Assembly (NCBI GenBank): GCA_041581055.1 | Contig: JBFGCT010000003.1 | Location: 1-57,584 of the forward strand | Length of the DNA: 57,584 nucleotides | From: JBFGCT01 sp041581055 | Lineage (GTDB): Bacteria > Actinomycetota > Acidimicrobiia > Acidimicrobiales > Ilumatobacteraceae | Direction of reading: 5' to 3' | In this document: positions 46,401 to 55,200 of the stretch, in pieces | Layout: each line of letters starts with the position of its first letter | Numbering within the stretch: position 1 is the first letter of the stretch | Made by a program: the position numbers and the translations under genes | The notes under the pieces: model-generated | The model's database searches: none | What the model was told of the DNA's origin: nothing | The model's input: only the letters and a program-made list of their open reading frames with translations

Positions 46401-48068
46401 TCAGCGGTCGACGACGGGGGCGACGGGGCCGATCGGCAGCCGGGTGCCGGACGGCACGCCGACCTGCCAGGCCATCGCCGCCTCGACCGGCGCGCCGAGC
46501 TGCGTGCCCAGCGGTGTCCGGTAGTCCCCGGTCGCCGCGTCGCGGACGTAGGGGTTGGTCGGCGCGGTGCTCCACACCGAGTGGGCGTCCTGGCCGGTCA
46601 CCTGCTGGTGCGCCTGGAGCGTCGAGGCGTAACCCAGCGACTGCGGGTACCGGGCCCACCGGCTGACATTCCTGGTCGGCGAGGAGTCGGGGAGCCAGAA
46701 GGCGTTGTAGTCGCTGGTCACGTTCATGTCGTCGGCCGAGCGCTCATGGGTCCAGTCGTCGACGTTGAACAGCGCCGGCGACCGGTCGCGGCCGAGTCCG
46801 AAGATGTTGTTGCGGATCCAGACGTTCTGCACCTCGGCGCGCGGACCCTCCTCGACCCAGATCTCCCGGCGGTTGCCGTACAGCGCGTTGTGGAACACCT
46901 GGACGTCCTGGCTCTCGAGCACCCAGATGCCCGCCTCGCCGTTGCCGACCGCGACGTTGCCGACGGCGTTGACGCTGGACGACAGCTCGATCTCGATCCC
47001 GCTCCGCCCGTTGTACTCGGTCAGGTTGCGGACGAGGCTCACGTACTTCACCGAGAGGTCGGTCCAGATGCCCGGTCCGTCGTTGCGCGAGACGTCGCTG
47101 TCGCGGACCGTGATGCCTTGCGAGTTGGTGACCTTCATCCCCGCCGCCGAGTGGTGCGGGTCGAATCCGGCCTTGTTGTTCCCGAAGATCGAGACCCGCT
47201 CGACGACGAGCGTGGTGATCCGATGCCCGTGCAACCCGATGTACCCGTTGTCCTTGAACGTGCTGTCGCGGACGACGATCCGCTCGCCGATCGCCGACAG
47301 GCCCGAGTAGGCGTTGAGCTCGGACTTGACGCCGTCGACGACGATGTTGTCGGAGTACGCCCGGATCGCCGCCATGTGGCGGCCCTCGGTGCCGTACCGG
47401 CGCACCGTGAGGTTCGTCAGCCGCGAGCCGTGGGCCTTGTTGAGGTAGATCGCGTACGACAGGTCCGACGCCTCGACCAGCTTGCCGGTGGGGTCGGCGC
47501 CGAGCCACAGCCGGTCGGCCGGCTTGTCGTGGAAGAACGTGCCCGGGACGACCTCGCCCCGCGAGAGCACCTGCCGCTGTGGCGTGCCGTTCAGGAAGAC
47601 CTGGTCGGGGTGGCCGGCGGCCGGGTTGCCGGCGAGCACCATCGGGCCGGTGTTGGTCTGGAACTCCTTGGTCCACCCGCGCGCGTACCAGTCGCCGCCG
47701 CTGGCGGTGAAGCCGCCGACGGGCCCGGCGCCCTCCAGCACGGCGCGCTCGCCGGTGGCGCCCTGCAGCCTGATCGCCTTGCCGTAGACGTACACCGTTT
47801 CCCGGTAGACGCCGCCGCGCAGCACGACCGTGTCACCGGAGGCGGCCACGCTGACCGCCCGGTTGATCGTCCGGTAGGGAGCGGTCAGGGTTCCCGCCGC
47901 GCTGTCGCTCCCCGTCGGCGAGACGTAGATCGTGCGGGGTGCGGCCGCGGTGATGTCGGCAGTCTCGACGGCGAGCAGGCCGGCGAGCAGGGCGAGGGCG
48001 CCGACGAGCGCGGCGACGGCGTTGGCGAGCGTGCGCCGGGGCACGAGACGGGGGAACTGGCGGAACAT
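46401..48068 (-). CDS. Secreted right-handed parallel beta-helix protein
   Basis: The 555-residue protein has an N-terminal hydrophobic segment (LANAVAALVGALALLAGLLAVE) acting as signal or anchor, then a DUF1565-like opening (IYVSPTGSDSAAGTLTAPYRTINRAV, landmark YVSPTGSD). It continues as a long right-handed beta-helix with many turns (NIVVDGVKSE, IVVRDSTFKDNGYIG, ITVRDSDVSRNDGPGI, NAVGNVAVGNGEAGI). Such proteins bind or cleave polysaccharides. No clear lyase active site can be assigned. A near-perfect Shine-Dalgarno AGGAGGT precedes the ATG. Two direct repeats further upstream may bind a response regulator. Confidence 0.87.
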   Translation of the reverse strand: MFRQFPRLVPRRTLANAVAALVGALALLAGLLAVETADITAAAPRTIYVSPTGSDSAAGTLTAPYRTINRAVSVAASGDTVVLRGGVYRETVYVYGKAIRLQGATGERAVLEGAGPVGGFTASGGDWYARGWTKEFQTNTGPMVLAGNPAAGHPDQVFLNGTPQRQVLSRGEVVPGTFFHDKPADRLWLGADPTGKLVEASDLSYAIYLNKAHGSRLTNLTVRRYGTEGRHMAAIRAYSDNIVVDGVKSELNAYSGLSAIGERIVVRDSTFKDNGYIGLHGHRITTLVVERVSIFGNNKAGFDPHHSAAGMKVTNSQGITVRDSDVSRNDGPGIWTDLSVKYVSLVRNLTEYNGRSGIEIELSSSVNAVGNVAVGNGEAGIWVLESQDVQVFHNALYGNRREIWVEEGPRAEVQNVWIRNNIFGLGRDRSPALFNVDDWTHERSADDMNVTSDYNAFWLPDSSPTRNVSRWARYPQSLGYASTLQAHQQVTGQDAHSVWSTAPTNPYVRDAATGDYRTPLGTQLGAPVEAAMAWQVGVPSGTRLPIGPVAPVVDR

Positions 48069-48163
48069 GACGACCTCCTGTGGTGGGTTGACCACTGTGT
48101 GTCGACCGACGGTCCGCGGCCGATCGACATGACGCAAGGAGGTGGGGCTCGTCCGGTCGCGAT

Positions 48164-48182
48164 CTTGACGGGAGCTTGACGG
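48164..48182. promoter_or_regulatory. Direct repeats resembling an OmpR/PhoB-type site
   Basis: CTTGACGG occurs at 48164-48171 and again at 48175-48182, exactly 11 bases apart, about 100 bases upstream of the beta-helix gene. Tandem half-sites one helical turn apart are typical for OmpR/PhoB-family response regulators. The regulator itself is not in the window. Otherwise the 240-base gap 48069-48308 holds only the beta-helix ribosome-binding site and a short duplication. Confidence 0.35.
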
Positions 48183-48258
48183 CCGGGCGGTGTGCGCCCA
48201 GGCGCCGACGCGGACGGTGGTGCGACCGCGCGCCGCGCACCCGGCACGCGGCGGGTCG

Positions 48259-48329
48259 GCGGGTCAGGCCGGGGCGATCACCGCAGGCGCGTCAGGCGGG
48301 TCAGCGGGTCAGGCCGGGGCGATCACCGC
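48259..48329. repeat. 26-bp direct repeat duplicating the 3' end of the helicase gene
   Basis: GCGGGTCAGGCCGGGGCGAT plus six further matching bases occurs at 48259-48284 and at 48304-48329. The second copy includes the last codons and stop of the HelD-like gene. The first copy lies downstream of the stop and looks like a partial tandem duplication. Confidence 0.7.
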
Positions 48330-50240
48330 GGGCGGTGGCCGGTCGCTGACGAACGCCAGCTCCTGCACCGCCCGGGTCATCGCGACGTACAGCAGCCGCG
48401 CCCCGCGGGCGGTCACCGCCCGCGATCGATCACCGAGGATGGCGTGCGGGTTGACGACGACCACGCCGTCGAACTCGAGGCCCTTGACCAGTTCGGGTCC
48501 GAACAGCGGAACCTCGTCGGGCGCCAGTTCGTGGAGGTGATCGGTTGCGGTCAGCTCGGCCCGGCGCAGCGCGCCGCGCGCCAACTCGTGCAGTTCGACC
48601 GAGGCCACGACGCCGGTCAGGCGATGGCGCGACCTCAGGTCGACGACGGCCGCGGAGATCGCCTCGTCCAACGCGCCGGTCCCGACGACGTGCCAGGCCG
48701 GGGGCCGCCCGGTCGTGCGGACGCTGCGGCTCGGGGTCGACTCCACGCCCGTCAGTGGCAGCAGCCGATTGGCGACGTCGAGGATCGGACGGGGGACGCG
48801 GTAGCCGATCGTGAGGTCGGCGACCGTTCCCGCCGCGGCGGAGACGCCGAGGTGCGAGAACACATCCGCCCAGCGCTCCTGCCCGGCCGGCGCGGTCGAC
48901 TGGGCGACGTCGCCGACGAGCGTGAGCGAGCGGCTGGGGCTCCGGCGGCCGATCACGCGCAGCGCGACCGCCGAGTGGTCCTGCGCCTCGTCGACGACCA
49001 CGTGACCATACGTGAAGGGCGATCCGTTCAAGATCGAGTTGGCCTCGTCGACCAGGAGCTGGTCGGCGCGTGTCCAGACCCGCCGCTTCCCCGACGGACC
49101 CGGCACGAGACGGTCGACCAAGCGCTGCGGCTTCTGCGTCGGCCACGAGGCGTTGATCGCCGACTTCAGCGGTTGCGCCGCCGACCACGACTCGTCGCTG
49201 CCGGTGCGCCGGAGCAGCTCGCGCCGGGCGAGGACGCGCACCCGCTCGCGACGCTCGTTGAGCGGGCTGGTGCCGGACTTGGCGACGTCCAGCCACTCGG
49301 CGAAGAGGTCGCGGGCGATCACGTGGGTGCGCGCCCCGAGCGGCACGCGGATGTCGCCGGGGGGCGGCACGAGCGCCGCCAGCGCCGCCGACTCGAGTTC
49401 GTCGACTCGCTCCGCGGCGCCCTTCCAGCGGGCGGTCTCCACGTCGTCCTCGCCGCCGACCTCGACCCGCGGGATGCACAGCTCGTCGACGGTGACCTGG
49501 CGCACCGCCCGCTCGCCGAGCGACGGCAGCACGTTGCCGACGTAGTCGAGGAACGCCCGGTTCGGGCCGACGACGAGCACGCCGTCGCGCGCCAGCCGAA
49601 CGCGGTGCTCGAAGAGCAGGTACGCCGCGCGGTGCAGCGCGACCGCCGTCTTGCCCGTGCCCGGGCCGCCCTGGACGATGAGCACCTGATCGATCGGCGA
49701 GCGGATCACGAGGTCCTGCTCGCCCTGGATCGTCGCCACGATCTCCCGCATCTCACCCGAGCGCTCGGCGCCGATCTCGGCGAGCACGGGGTCGGGGATG
49801 CCTCCGGCGACCTCGCCCTGGTTCGGGTCGTCCAGGTGCTCGTCGAGGTAGGCGGTGATCTCGCCGTCATCGAGCGTGTACCGGCGGCGGAAGCCGATGC
49901 CGAGCGGGTCGGCCGACGTCGCCCGGTAGAAGGGCGCGGCGACCGGCGCCCGCCAGTCGACGACCACCGGGTCGTGGGTGTCGTCCTCGATGTGGCGCCG
50001 CCCGATGTACCACTTGTCGCCCGCGTCGTCGATGCGTCCGAAGAAGTCGCCGGCGCCGGGGCCGCGCAGATCCTCCAGGGCGTCGGCGACGCTGACCTCG
50101 ATGTACTCCTTGGTGATCTCGTCGGCCGAGGCAGTCGGGTCGAGCGCCTCGAGGCGCTTGATCATCCGGTCGCGGGCCCGGCGGGCGAACGCCAGCCGCG
50201 CCCGCTCCGTGTCGAGCTCGGGAAACAGCGGCGCGGTCAT
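48309..50240 (-). CDS. helD: HelD/UvrD-like superfamily 1 helicase
   Basis: The 643-residue protein has SF1 motifs: Walker A GGPGTGKTAVALHR near residue 192, VVVDEAQDHSAVALRVI, LVGDVAQS, and the late motifs LVKGLEFDGVVVVNPHAI and LLYVAMTRAVQELAF. The N-terminal part (YIGRRHIEDDTHDPVVVDWRAPVAAPFYRAT, landmark WRAPVAAPFY) is typical of HelD, which removes and recycles stalled RNA polymerase and in some actinobacteria protects it from rifamycin. It is somewhat shorter than common HelD proteins (about 700-770), and I cannot tell which RNAP-inserting arm is reduced. A sequence comparison with HelR would separate the two roles. Confidence 0.85.
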   Translation of the reverse strand: MTAPLFPELDTERARLAFARRARDRMIKRLEALDPTASADEITKEYIEVSVADALEDLRGPGAGDFFGRIDDAGDKWYIGRRHIEDDTHDPVVVDWRAPVAAPFYRATSADPLGIGFRRRYTLDDGEITAYLDEHLDDPNQGEVAGGIPDPVLAEIGAERSGEMREIVATIQGEQDLVIRSPIDQVLIVQGGPGTGKTAVALHRAAYLLFEHRVRLARDGVLVVGPNRAFLDYVGNVLPSLGERAVRQVTVDELCIPRVEVGGEDDVETARWKGAAERVDELESAALAALVPPPGDIRVPLGARTHVIARDLFAEWLDVAKSGTSPLNERRERVRVLARRELLRRTGSDESWSAAQPLKSAINASWPTQKPQRLVDRLVPGPSGKRRVWTRADQLLVDEANSILNGSPFTYGHVVVDEAQDHSAVALRVIGRRSPSRSLTLVGDVAQSTAPAGQERWADVFSHLGVSAAAGTVADLTIGYRVPRPILDVANRLLPLTGVESTPSRSVRTTGRPPAWHVVGTGALDEAISAAVVDLRSRHRLTGVVASVELHELARGALRRAELTATDHLHELAPDEVPLFGPELVKGLEFDGVVVVNPHAILGDRSRAVTARGARLLYVAMTRAVQELAFVSDRPPPAVIAPA

Positions 50241-50317
50241 CAGCGGGGCCGACGGCGGCCGACGCCGCGCCGGTCGCGCTCGATCGGGCCCACGCCAGCG
50301 CGGTGTCGAGCCAACCG

Positions 50318-51544
50318 TCAGCCGGCGGTCGGGTCGCGCGTCGGGTCGGCGGACGGATCGCCAGACGGGTCGCCTGTCGGGTCGGCGGTCGGGTCGCCCG
50401 TCGGGTCGGCGGACGGGTCGCCCGTCGGGTCGCCAGACGGGTCGCCAGTCGGGTCGGGGGACGGGTCGGCGGTCGGGTCGCCCGTCGGGTCGCCAGTCGG
50501 GTCGGGGGACGGGTCGCCCGTAGCCGGCGGGTCGGCCGGTTGGTCCCGGTCGGCCGATCCGGCGCCGTTGGCCGCCACCGCCAGCAAAGGGGCCGGGGCG
50601 ACGTCGAAGGGCATCAGCTCGTCGAGCAGCCCGCCGACCGACGCCGCGATCTCATCGGTGCTGGCGCCGGTGTTGAGCGACTGCTGGAGCTGGACGAGCT
50701 TGGTCGACAGCTTGATGCGCTCCTCGGCCTGCTGGACCGCCAGCCGGGCGCGGGCGGCCTCGGTGTTCGCCGCGACCAGCGCGTCGGTGTCACCCTTGAA
50801 CACCGACGCCACGGCCTCGACGAGCCGGTTGAGGATCTGGAACACGACCTTGGCCGAGAAACCGCCGATCAACGCCAGCAACGGTCGGGCGAACGGGATC
50901 CCCGACGGCTGGTCCGCGCCGGGGCTGTCCAGCGCTTCGAGGATCAGTTCGGCGAGCAGCAGCCCGCCGATCAGCCCGAGCACGATGTTGACCCAGTAGC
51001 TCGACTCGTACACGGGGTCGTACGTCCGCGCGGCGATGAAGCGGCTGACCTTGAACAGCGCGGCGAAGACGCCGCCGAGCCCGGCCGCGCAGAGGACGAA
51101 GAGCAGGTTGAGCAGCAGTTCGCTGCCCGAGCTGTCGAGAATCCCCCCGCTCTCCCGGCCGACCTTCGAGGACAATCCCAACAGGATGAACGCGACGAGG
51201 AAGATCAGGCCGGCGATCGTGAGCTGCCTGACGAGCGGCACCGGCCCGAACGAGGGCAGCGCCGGGAACCGTCGCTTGCGGTGCGCCTCGGCGTCGAGCA
51301 GGGCGATCGCCTGCGGCGTCGCCGGGGCCAACAGACGGCTGAGCGCCTCGTGGGCGTTCTCGGCGGCGACCAGTGTGGCGCGATCGAGCGGGGCGGCGCC
51401 TCCGCCTTGGACCTGCATCACCACGTTCACCACCGAATCGGGCATCCTGACCCCGAGGCCGAGGGCGTACGTCGCCATCGCCGTCAACTCGTCGAGCATC
51501 TGCGCCTCGAGTGCCGATGTGCTGTGCGCCACTGTGTCACCCAT
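50318..51544 (-). CDS. Membrane protein with Asp-Pro tetrapeptide-repeat tail
   Basis: The 408-residue protein has four hydrophobic segments around residues 105-240 (LTIAGLIFLVAFILLGLS, LLLNLLFVLCAAGLGGVFAALF at its ends, NIVLGLIGGLLLAELIL, LALIGGFSAKVVFQIL), a helical region rich in Ala, Glu and Gln (EAARARLAVQQAEERIKL), and a tail of about 16 units of DPTG, DPSG, DPTA, DPSA or DPSP. The tail is encoded by a 12-bp minisatellite. The start ATG has AAAGGTGA upstream. It is divergent from plsY. The function is unknown. Confidence 0.82.
   Translation of the reverse strand: MGDTVAHSTSALEAQMLDELTAMATYALGLGVRMPDSVVNVVMQVQGGGAAPLDRATLVAAENAHEALSRLLAPATPQAIALLDAEAHRKRRFPALPSFGPVPLVRQLTIAGLIFLVAFILLGLSSKVGRESGGILDSSGSELLLNLLFVLCAAGLGGVFAALFKVSRFIAARTYDPVYESSYWVNIVLGLIGGLLLAELILEALDSPGADQPSGIPFARPLLALIGGFSAKVVFQILNRLVEAVASVFKGDTDALVAANTEAARARLAVQQAEERIKLSTKLVQLQQSLNTGASTDEIAASVGGLLDELMPFDVAPAPLLAVAANGAGSADRDQPADPPATGDPSPDPTGDPTGDPTADPSPDPTGDPSGDPTGDPSADPTGDPTADPTGDPSGDPSADPTRDPTAG
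50324..50515. repeat. 12-bp minisatellite (about 16 units) in coding sequence
   Basis: On the coding strand each unit is roughly GACCCGACCGGC or GACCCGTCCGCC, giving Asp-Pro-Thr/Ser-Gly/Ala/Pro. The units differ by a few bases. Since 12 is a multiple of three, gain or loss of units changes only tail length. It ends at the stop codon. Confidence 0.85.
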
Positions 51545-51674
51545 CTCGCTCACCTTTCTCCCGTCCCGCCGGGACAGCGCCGACCACACGGTGTGTCGTC
51601 CGCCGCGCGCCCCGTCCAGGCACGTTAGACGCTCGGCTCGGCCGGCGCGTCCGGGTCTGTAAGGATCGGGCGTC

Positions 51675-52253
51675 GTGCCGGCCGTGCTGATCTCGATCGC
51701 GTACGTGATGGGCACGTTCCCCAGCGCGATCCTGGTCGCCCGCGCCAACGGCGTCGACATCGCCCAGTTCGGATCGGGCAACCCCGGCGCGTCGAACGTG
51801 ACGCGGGCGCTCGGATGGCGCAAGGGCGCCTGGGTCTATGTGCTCGATGCGCTCAAAGGGGCGGCCGCCACCGGGCTCGGGCTCTGGATCGGTGACCGCC
51901 CGCTGGCCTACTGGTGTGGCGCGGCGGCCATCGTCGGGCACATGTACCCGGTGTTCCGGCGGTTGCGCGGCGGCAAGGGCGTCGCCACCGGCTCGGGCGT
52001 GCTCGTCGTGCTCCACCCCGTGCTGGGGGCCGTGATCGTCCCGGTCTGGTGGCTGATCTCACGGGTGACCGGACGGGCGGCGGTCGGCTCGATCGTGGCC
52101 GTCGCGCTCGTGCCGGTCGTCCTGGCGGCGCAGCGCGCCCCGGCGTGGGAGTTCGCCGCCGTCGCCGCCCTCAGCGCGCTGATCGTGCTTCGCCACGCCG
52201 ACAACATCACGCGCTTGATCCGCCGCGAGGAGCACGCGCACGGCGAGACTTGA
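51675..52253 (+). CDS. plsY: Glycerol-3-phosphate acyltransferase PlsY
   Basis: The 192-residue integral membrane enzyme transfers the acyl group from acyl-phosphate to glycerol-3-phosphate, the first step of phospholipid synthesis. It has the PlsY motifs AQFGSGNPGASNVTRALG near residue 30, HMYPVFRRLRGGKGVATGSG near residue 95, and LIVLRHADNITRLIRREE at the C-terminus. About five hydrophobic segments agree with the family, and the length is normal. The GTG start has no clear Shine-Dalgarno. OYE/FadH follows 7 bases later and may be cotranscribed. Confidence 0.92.
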   Translation: MPAVLISIAYVMGTFPSAILVARANGVDIAQFGSGNPGASNVTRALGWRKGAWVYVLDALKGAAATGLGLWIGDRPLAYWCGAAAIVGHMYPVFRRLRGGKGVATGSGVLVVLHPVLGAVIVPVWWLISRVTGRAAVGSIVAVALVPVVLAAQRAPAWEFAAVAALSALIVLRHADNITRLIRREEHAHGET

Positions 52254-52260
52254 CGTCCTG

Positions 52261-54144
52261 ATGAAGCTGCTCGACCCGATCGCCCTCGGTCCCCGCACGG
52301 CGCCCAACCGCGTGCTGTTCGGCCCGCACGTGACCAACCTCGGCGACGACGACCGCCGCCTGACCGGTCGCCATGTCGCCTACTACGCCCGGCGAGCGGT
52401 CGGCGGGTGCGGCACGATCGTCGTCGAGGGAGCGTCGGTGCACGGTTCGGACTGGCCGTACGAGCGGGCGCCCCTCGCCGACCGCTGCGTCGAGGGTTGG
52501 TCGCAGATCGTCGAGGCGTGCCGTCCGCACGGATCGCTGGTCGTCGCCTCGCTCGACCACGCGGGCGGGCAGGGGTCGTCGGCGTACAACCAGGCGCCGC
52601 TCTGGGCGCCGTCGCGGGTGCCCGAGGTCAACACGCGTGAAGTGCCGAAGTCGATGGAGGCCGACGACATCGCCGCCGTCGTCGCCGGGTTCGCCCAGGC
52701 CGCCAAACTCGCCGCCGAGGCCGACGTCGACGGCGTCGAGGTCAACGCCGGCCAGCACAGCCTGGTCCGGCAATTCCTGTCCGGGCTGACCAACGAACGC
52801 GGCGACGCGTGGGGCCAGGACCGGCGGCGCTTCGCCGGGCAGGTGCTCGGCGGCGTCAGGGACGCGGTGGGCGCGGACCGGGTGCTCGGGCTGCGGCTGT
52901 CGTGCGACGAGCTGGCGCCGTGGGCGGGCATCACGCCGGACATGGCGCCGGGGCTCGCCGCCGAGTTGGCCGCCGCCGGGGTCGACTACGTCGTCGTGAC
53001 GCGCGGGGCGATCTACTCGCTGGACAAGACGCGGCCGGACTTCCACGAGCCGACCGGGTTCAACGCCGATGTCGCTCGCGCCGTGCGCGCCGCCGTCGAC
53101 GTGCCGGTCGTCCTCCAAGGGTCGGTCGTCGAGTGGGGCCAGGCGGAGTGGGCGCTCGGCGGGTTCGACGACGAGGCGGCCTGCGACGTCGTCGAGATGA
53201 CGCGGGCGCAGATCGCCGACCCGGACCTCGTCGCCAAGCTGCTCGCCGGCGCCGCCGATCAGATCCGACCGTGCACGCGATGCAACCAGACGTGCCAGGT
53301 GCGCGACGCCCGCAACCCGATCGTGACCTGCGTCGGCGAGCCGACCAGCGGCCACGAGACCGAGGATCCCGACTGGTACGAGCCGGCGGCGCAGCCCCGG
53401 TCGGTGACCGTCCTCGGCGCCGGGCCGGCCGGGCTGGAGGCGGCGCGCGTCGCGCGCCTGCGGGGCCACCACGTGACGCTGGTCGAGCGGGAGGATCACG
53501 TCGGCGGAATGGCGCGGACCGCCGGCCCACACGGCGCGTTGATCGACTGGTACGCACGCGAGCACGCCCGGCTCGGGACCGACGTCGTGCTCGGGGCGCC
53601 GGCGGCCGTCGGGCGCGACGCCGACGCCGTGGTCGTCCAGTGCACCGGATCCCGGCCCGGCCGGCGCGGCTACGAGGTCGCCGGCGACGCCACCGTGATC
53701 GACGTCGCCGACTTCTGGCGCGGCACGGCGACACCGCCCGACGGCGTCATCGTCGTCCAGGACCCGGTCGGTGGCCCGATCGGCGTCGCGGTGGCGGAGG
53801 AGCTGGGCGGCCGGGCGGTGCTGATCACCCAGGACAACGTGGCCGGCAACGAGTTGGCGCGGACGGGCGACCTGGCGCCGGCCAACACCCGCCTGGTCCG
53901 GGCCGGGGTGTCGATCGAGAAGCGCACCGTCCTGCGCGCCGCCCGCGCCGGCGAGGTCGAGGTCGAGGACCGGTTCAGCGGCGAGCGGCGCACGATCCCC
54001 TGCGCGGCGGTGGTCGACTGTGGGTTCCGACTCCCGGCCGAGCCGATCGACGACGTCGAGCTGCGCGCCGGTGACGCGGTCGCCCCGAGAACCGTGCACG
54101 AGGCCGTGCTCGAAGGGCGACGGGTCGCCCACTCGATCCGCTGA
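52261..54144 (+). CDS. OYE/FadH-family FMN-[4Fe-4S]-FAD oxidoreductase
   Basis: The 627-residue flavoenzyme has an N-terminal OYE-type TIM barrel (PNRVLFGPHVTNLGDD, VDGVEVNAGQHSLVRQFLSGLTNER within its first 200 residues), an iron-sulfur cluster motif CTRCNQTC (Cys338, 341, 345) followed by VTC near 357, and C-terminal FAD/NADH-binding halves starting VTVLGAGPAGLEAARVA. This is the architecture of 2,4-dienoyl-CoA reductase and trimethylamine dehydrogenase. The sequence resembles the FadH/OYE family found near mycofactocin operons in actinobacteria. mftABC lies 6 kb away. The substrate is unknown. Confidence 0.85.
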   Translation: MKLLDPIALGPRTAPNRVLFGPHVTNLGDDDRRLTGRHVAYYARRAVGGCGTIVVEGASVHGSDWPYERAPLADRCVEGWSQIVEACRPHGSLVVASLDHAGGQGSSAYNQAPLWAPSRVPEVNTREVPKSMEADDIAAVVAGFAQAAKLAAEADVDGVEVNAGQHSLVRQFLSGLTNERGDAWGQDRRRFAGQVLGGVRDAVGADRVLGLRLSCDELAPWAGITPDMAPGLAAELAAAGVDYVVVTRGAIYSLDKTRPDFHEPTGFNADVARAVRAAVDVPVVLQGSVVEWGQAEWALGGFDDEAACDVVEMTRAQIADPDLVAKLLAGAADQIRPCTRCNQTCQVRDARNPIVTCVGEPTSGHETEDPDWYEPAAQPRSVTVLGAGPAGLEAARVARLRGHHVTLVEREDHVGGMARTAGPHGALIDWYAREHARLGTDVVLGAPAAVGRDADAVVVQCTGSRPGRRGYEVAGDATVIDVADFWRGTATPPDGVIVVQDPVGGPIGVAVAEELGGRAVLITQDNVAGNELARTGDLAPANTRLVRAGVSIEKRTVLRAARAGEVEVEDRFSGERRTIPCAAVVDCGFRLPAEPIDDVELRAGDAVAPRTVHEAVLEGRRVAHSIR

Positions 54145-54185
54145 TCGGCGCCGCCGGTCCGTCGAGGACGCCGCCGCCCCGACCG

Positions 54186-54449
54186 CTACATCGCGCCGCT
54201 CTCGAAACGCGACTCGATGAACGGCTCCGAGCCGTCACCCGTCTCCTTGCTGCCGGCGCGGTCGGCCCAGCGCGCCAGCGTCTCGGGGTCGGCGGCGACC
54301 ACCGCCCGGAGATCGTCGGCGACCTCGGCCCGACGCTTCAACAGCGGCGACCGCTCGGCGAACCGATCGCTCGGAATCGCCGCGAGCCGCGCGTCGAGTT
54401 CGGCCAGCTCGCGCCGCAGGGTCCGCTCCGGGTCAGCGGTGTCGTCCAC
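54186..54449 (-). CDS. Small helical hypothetical protein
   Basis: The 87-residue protein is charged and almost fully helical. The first 50 residues (LRRELAELDARLAAIPSDRFAERSPLLKRRAEV, landmark ELAELDARLAAI) form a likely coiled coil, and the C-terminal part has PETLARWADRAGSKE. The sequence is natural and third positions are G/C. The GTG start is preceded by GAGACT six bases upstream. It is convergent with the OYE/FadH gene and divergent from the VOC gene. I do not recognise the family. Confidence 0.6.
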   Translation of the reverse strand: MDDTADPERTLRRELAELDARLAAIPSDRFAERSPLLKRRAEVADDLRAVVAADPETLARWADRAGSKETGDGSEPFIESRFESGAM

Positions 54450-54526
54450 CCGCCCAGTCTCTCATCTTTCGCGTCCTGATCGGTGGGCGGCGCCGCCCCG
54501 GCTGCGGACGGCGTACCATCGCCGGC

Positions 54527-54901
54527 GTGATCCGACCGCAGCCGATGATCGTCGTCGACGACGTCGAGGCCGCCTCGCGGTGGTTCCAGCAGGCGCTCGG
54601 GCTGGACTCGGGCCACGGCGGGTCCGAGTACGAGATGCTGATGAGCGGTGGCGAGCTGGTGGCGCAGCTTCACAAGTGGGACGTCCACGAGCACCCGCAC
54701 CTCGGCGACCGGGCCGAACCGTCGCGCGGCAACGGCGTCCTGCTCTGGTTCGCGACCGACGACCTCGACGCGATCCTCGGCCGGGTCGAGACCTGTGGCG
54801 CGACCGTGCTCGACGGCCCGTCGACGAACCCGAACTCCGGGCAGCGCGAGGTCTGGCTCGCCGGCCCCGAGGGGTACGTCGTCGTCGCCGCCGGGCCGTA
54901 G
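54527..54901 (+). CDS. VOC (glyoxalase/bleomycin-resistance) superfamily protein
   Basis: The 124-residue protein has one VOC-type domain of two beta-alpha-beta-beta-beta units: MIVVDDVEAASRWFQQALGL, then GGELVAQLHKWD, GVLLWFATDDLDAILGRVE, and GQREVWLAGPEGYVVVAA. The His in QLHKW and the Glu in REVW could bind a metal. VOC proteins include glyoxalases, dioxygenases and antibiotic-binding proteins, so the function is open. The GTG lies about 7 bases after TACCAT. Confidence 0.87.
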   Translation: MIRPQPMIVVDDVEAASRWFQQALGLDSGHGGSEYEMLMSGGELVAQLHKWDVHEHPHLGDRAEPSRGNGVLLWFATDDLDAILGRVETCGATVLDGPSTNPNSGQREVWLAGPEGYVVVAAGP

Positions 54902-54944
54902 CCGCCGGCCGCTGTCGTTCATCGTCGGCGCCGACGACCGCGAT

Positions 54945-55157
54945 GTGATCGCCGCCCTCGGCGGCGTCGACGCGGTGGCCGGCGGTCAGGGCGACGACGT
55001 GGTGTGTGGTGGCGACGGGGACGACACGCTCGACGGGAACCAGGGCCACGACCGGATCTTCGGCGGCAAGGGTGACGACGTCCTCGACGGCGGGCCGGCG
55101 CGGGATCTGTGCGTCGGCGGCCCGGGCCACGACGCTCGCGTCGGATGTGAGCCCTGA
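54945..55157 (+). pseudogene. Fragment of an RTX calcium-binding repeat protein
   Basis: About 70 codons encode four or five RTX nonapeptide repeats (GGQGDDVVCG, GGDGDDTLDG, GGKGDDVLDG, GGPARDLCVGG) and end GHDARVGCEP, the usual end of actinobacterial secreted calcium-binding proteins. The signal peptide and the N-terminal part of such proteins are missing, and no ribosome-binding site precedes the only possible GTG. It starts right after the VOC gene, in another frame. It is probably a truncated remnant. An unusual short cytosolic calcium-binding protein is less likely. Confidence 0.55.
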
Positions 55158-55200
55158 CGCCCCCGTCGCGAGGCCGCCGCCCGGATGGCACGATGGGCCG

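Noticed and set aside
50324..50515. CRISPR array or tandem regulatory repeats
   Set aside because: Units are 12 bp, contiguous, without spacers and keep a protein frame, so this is a coding minisatellite.
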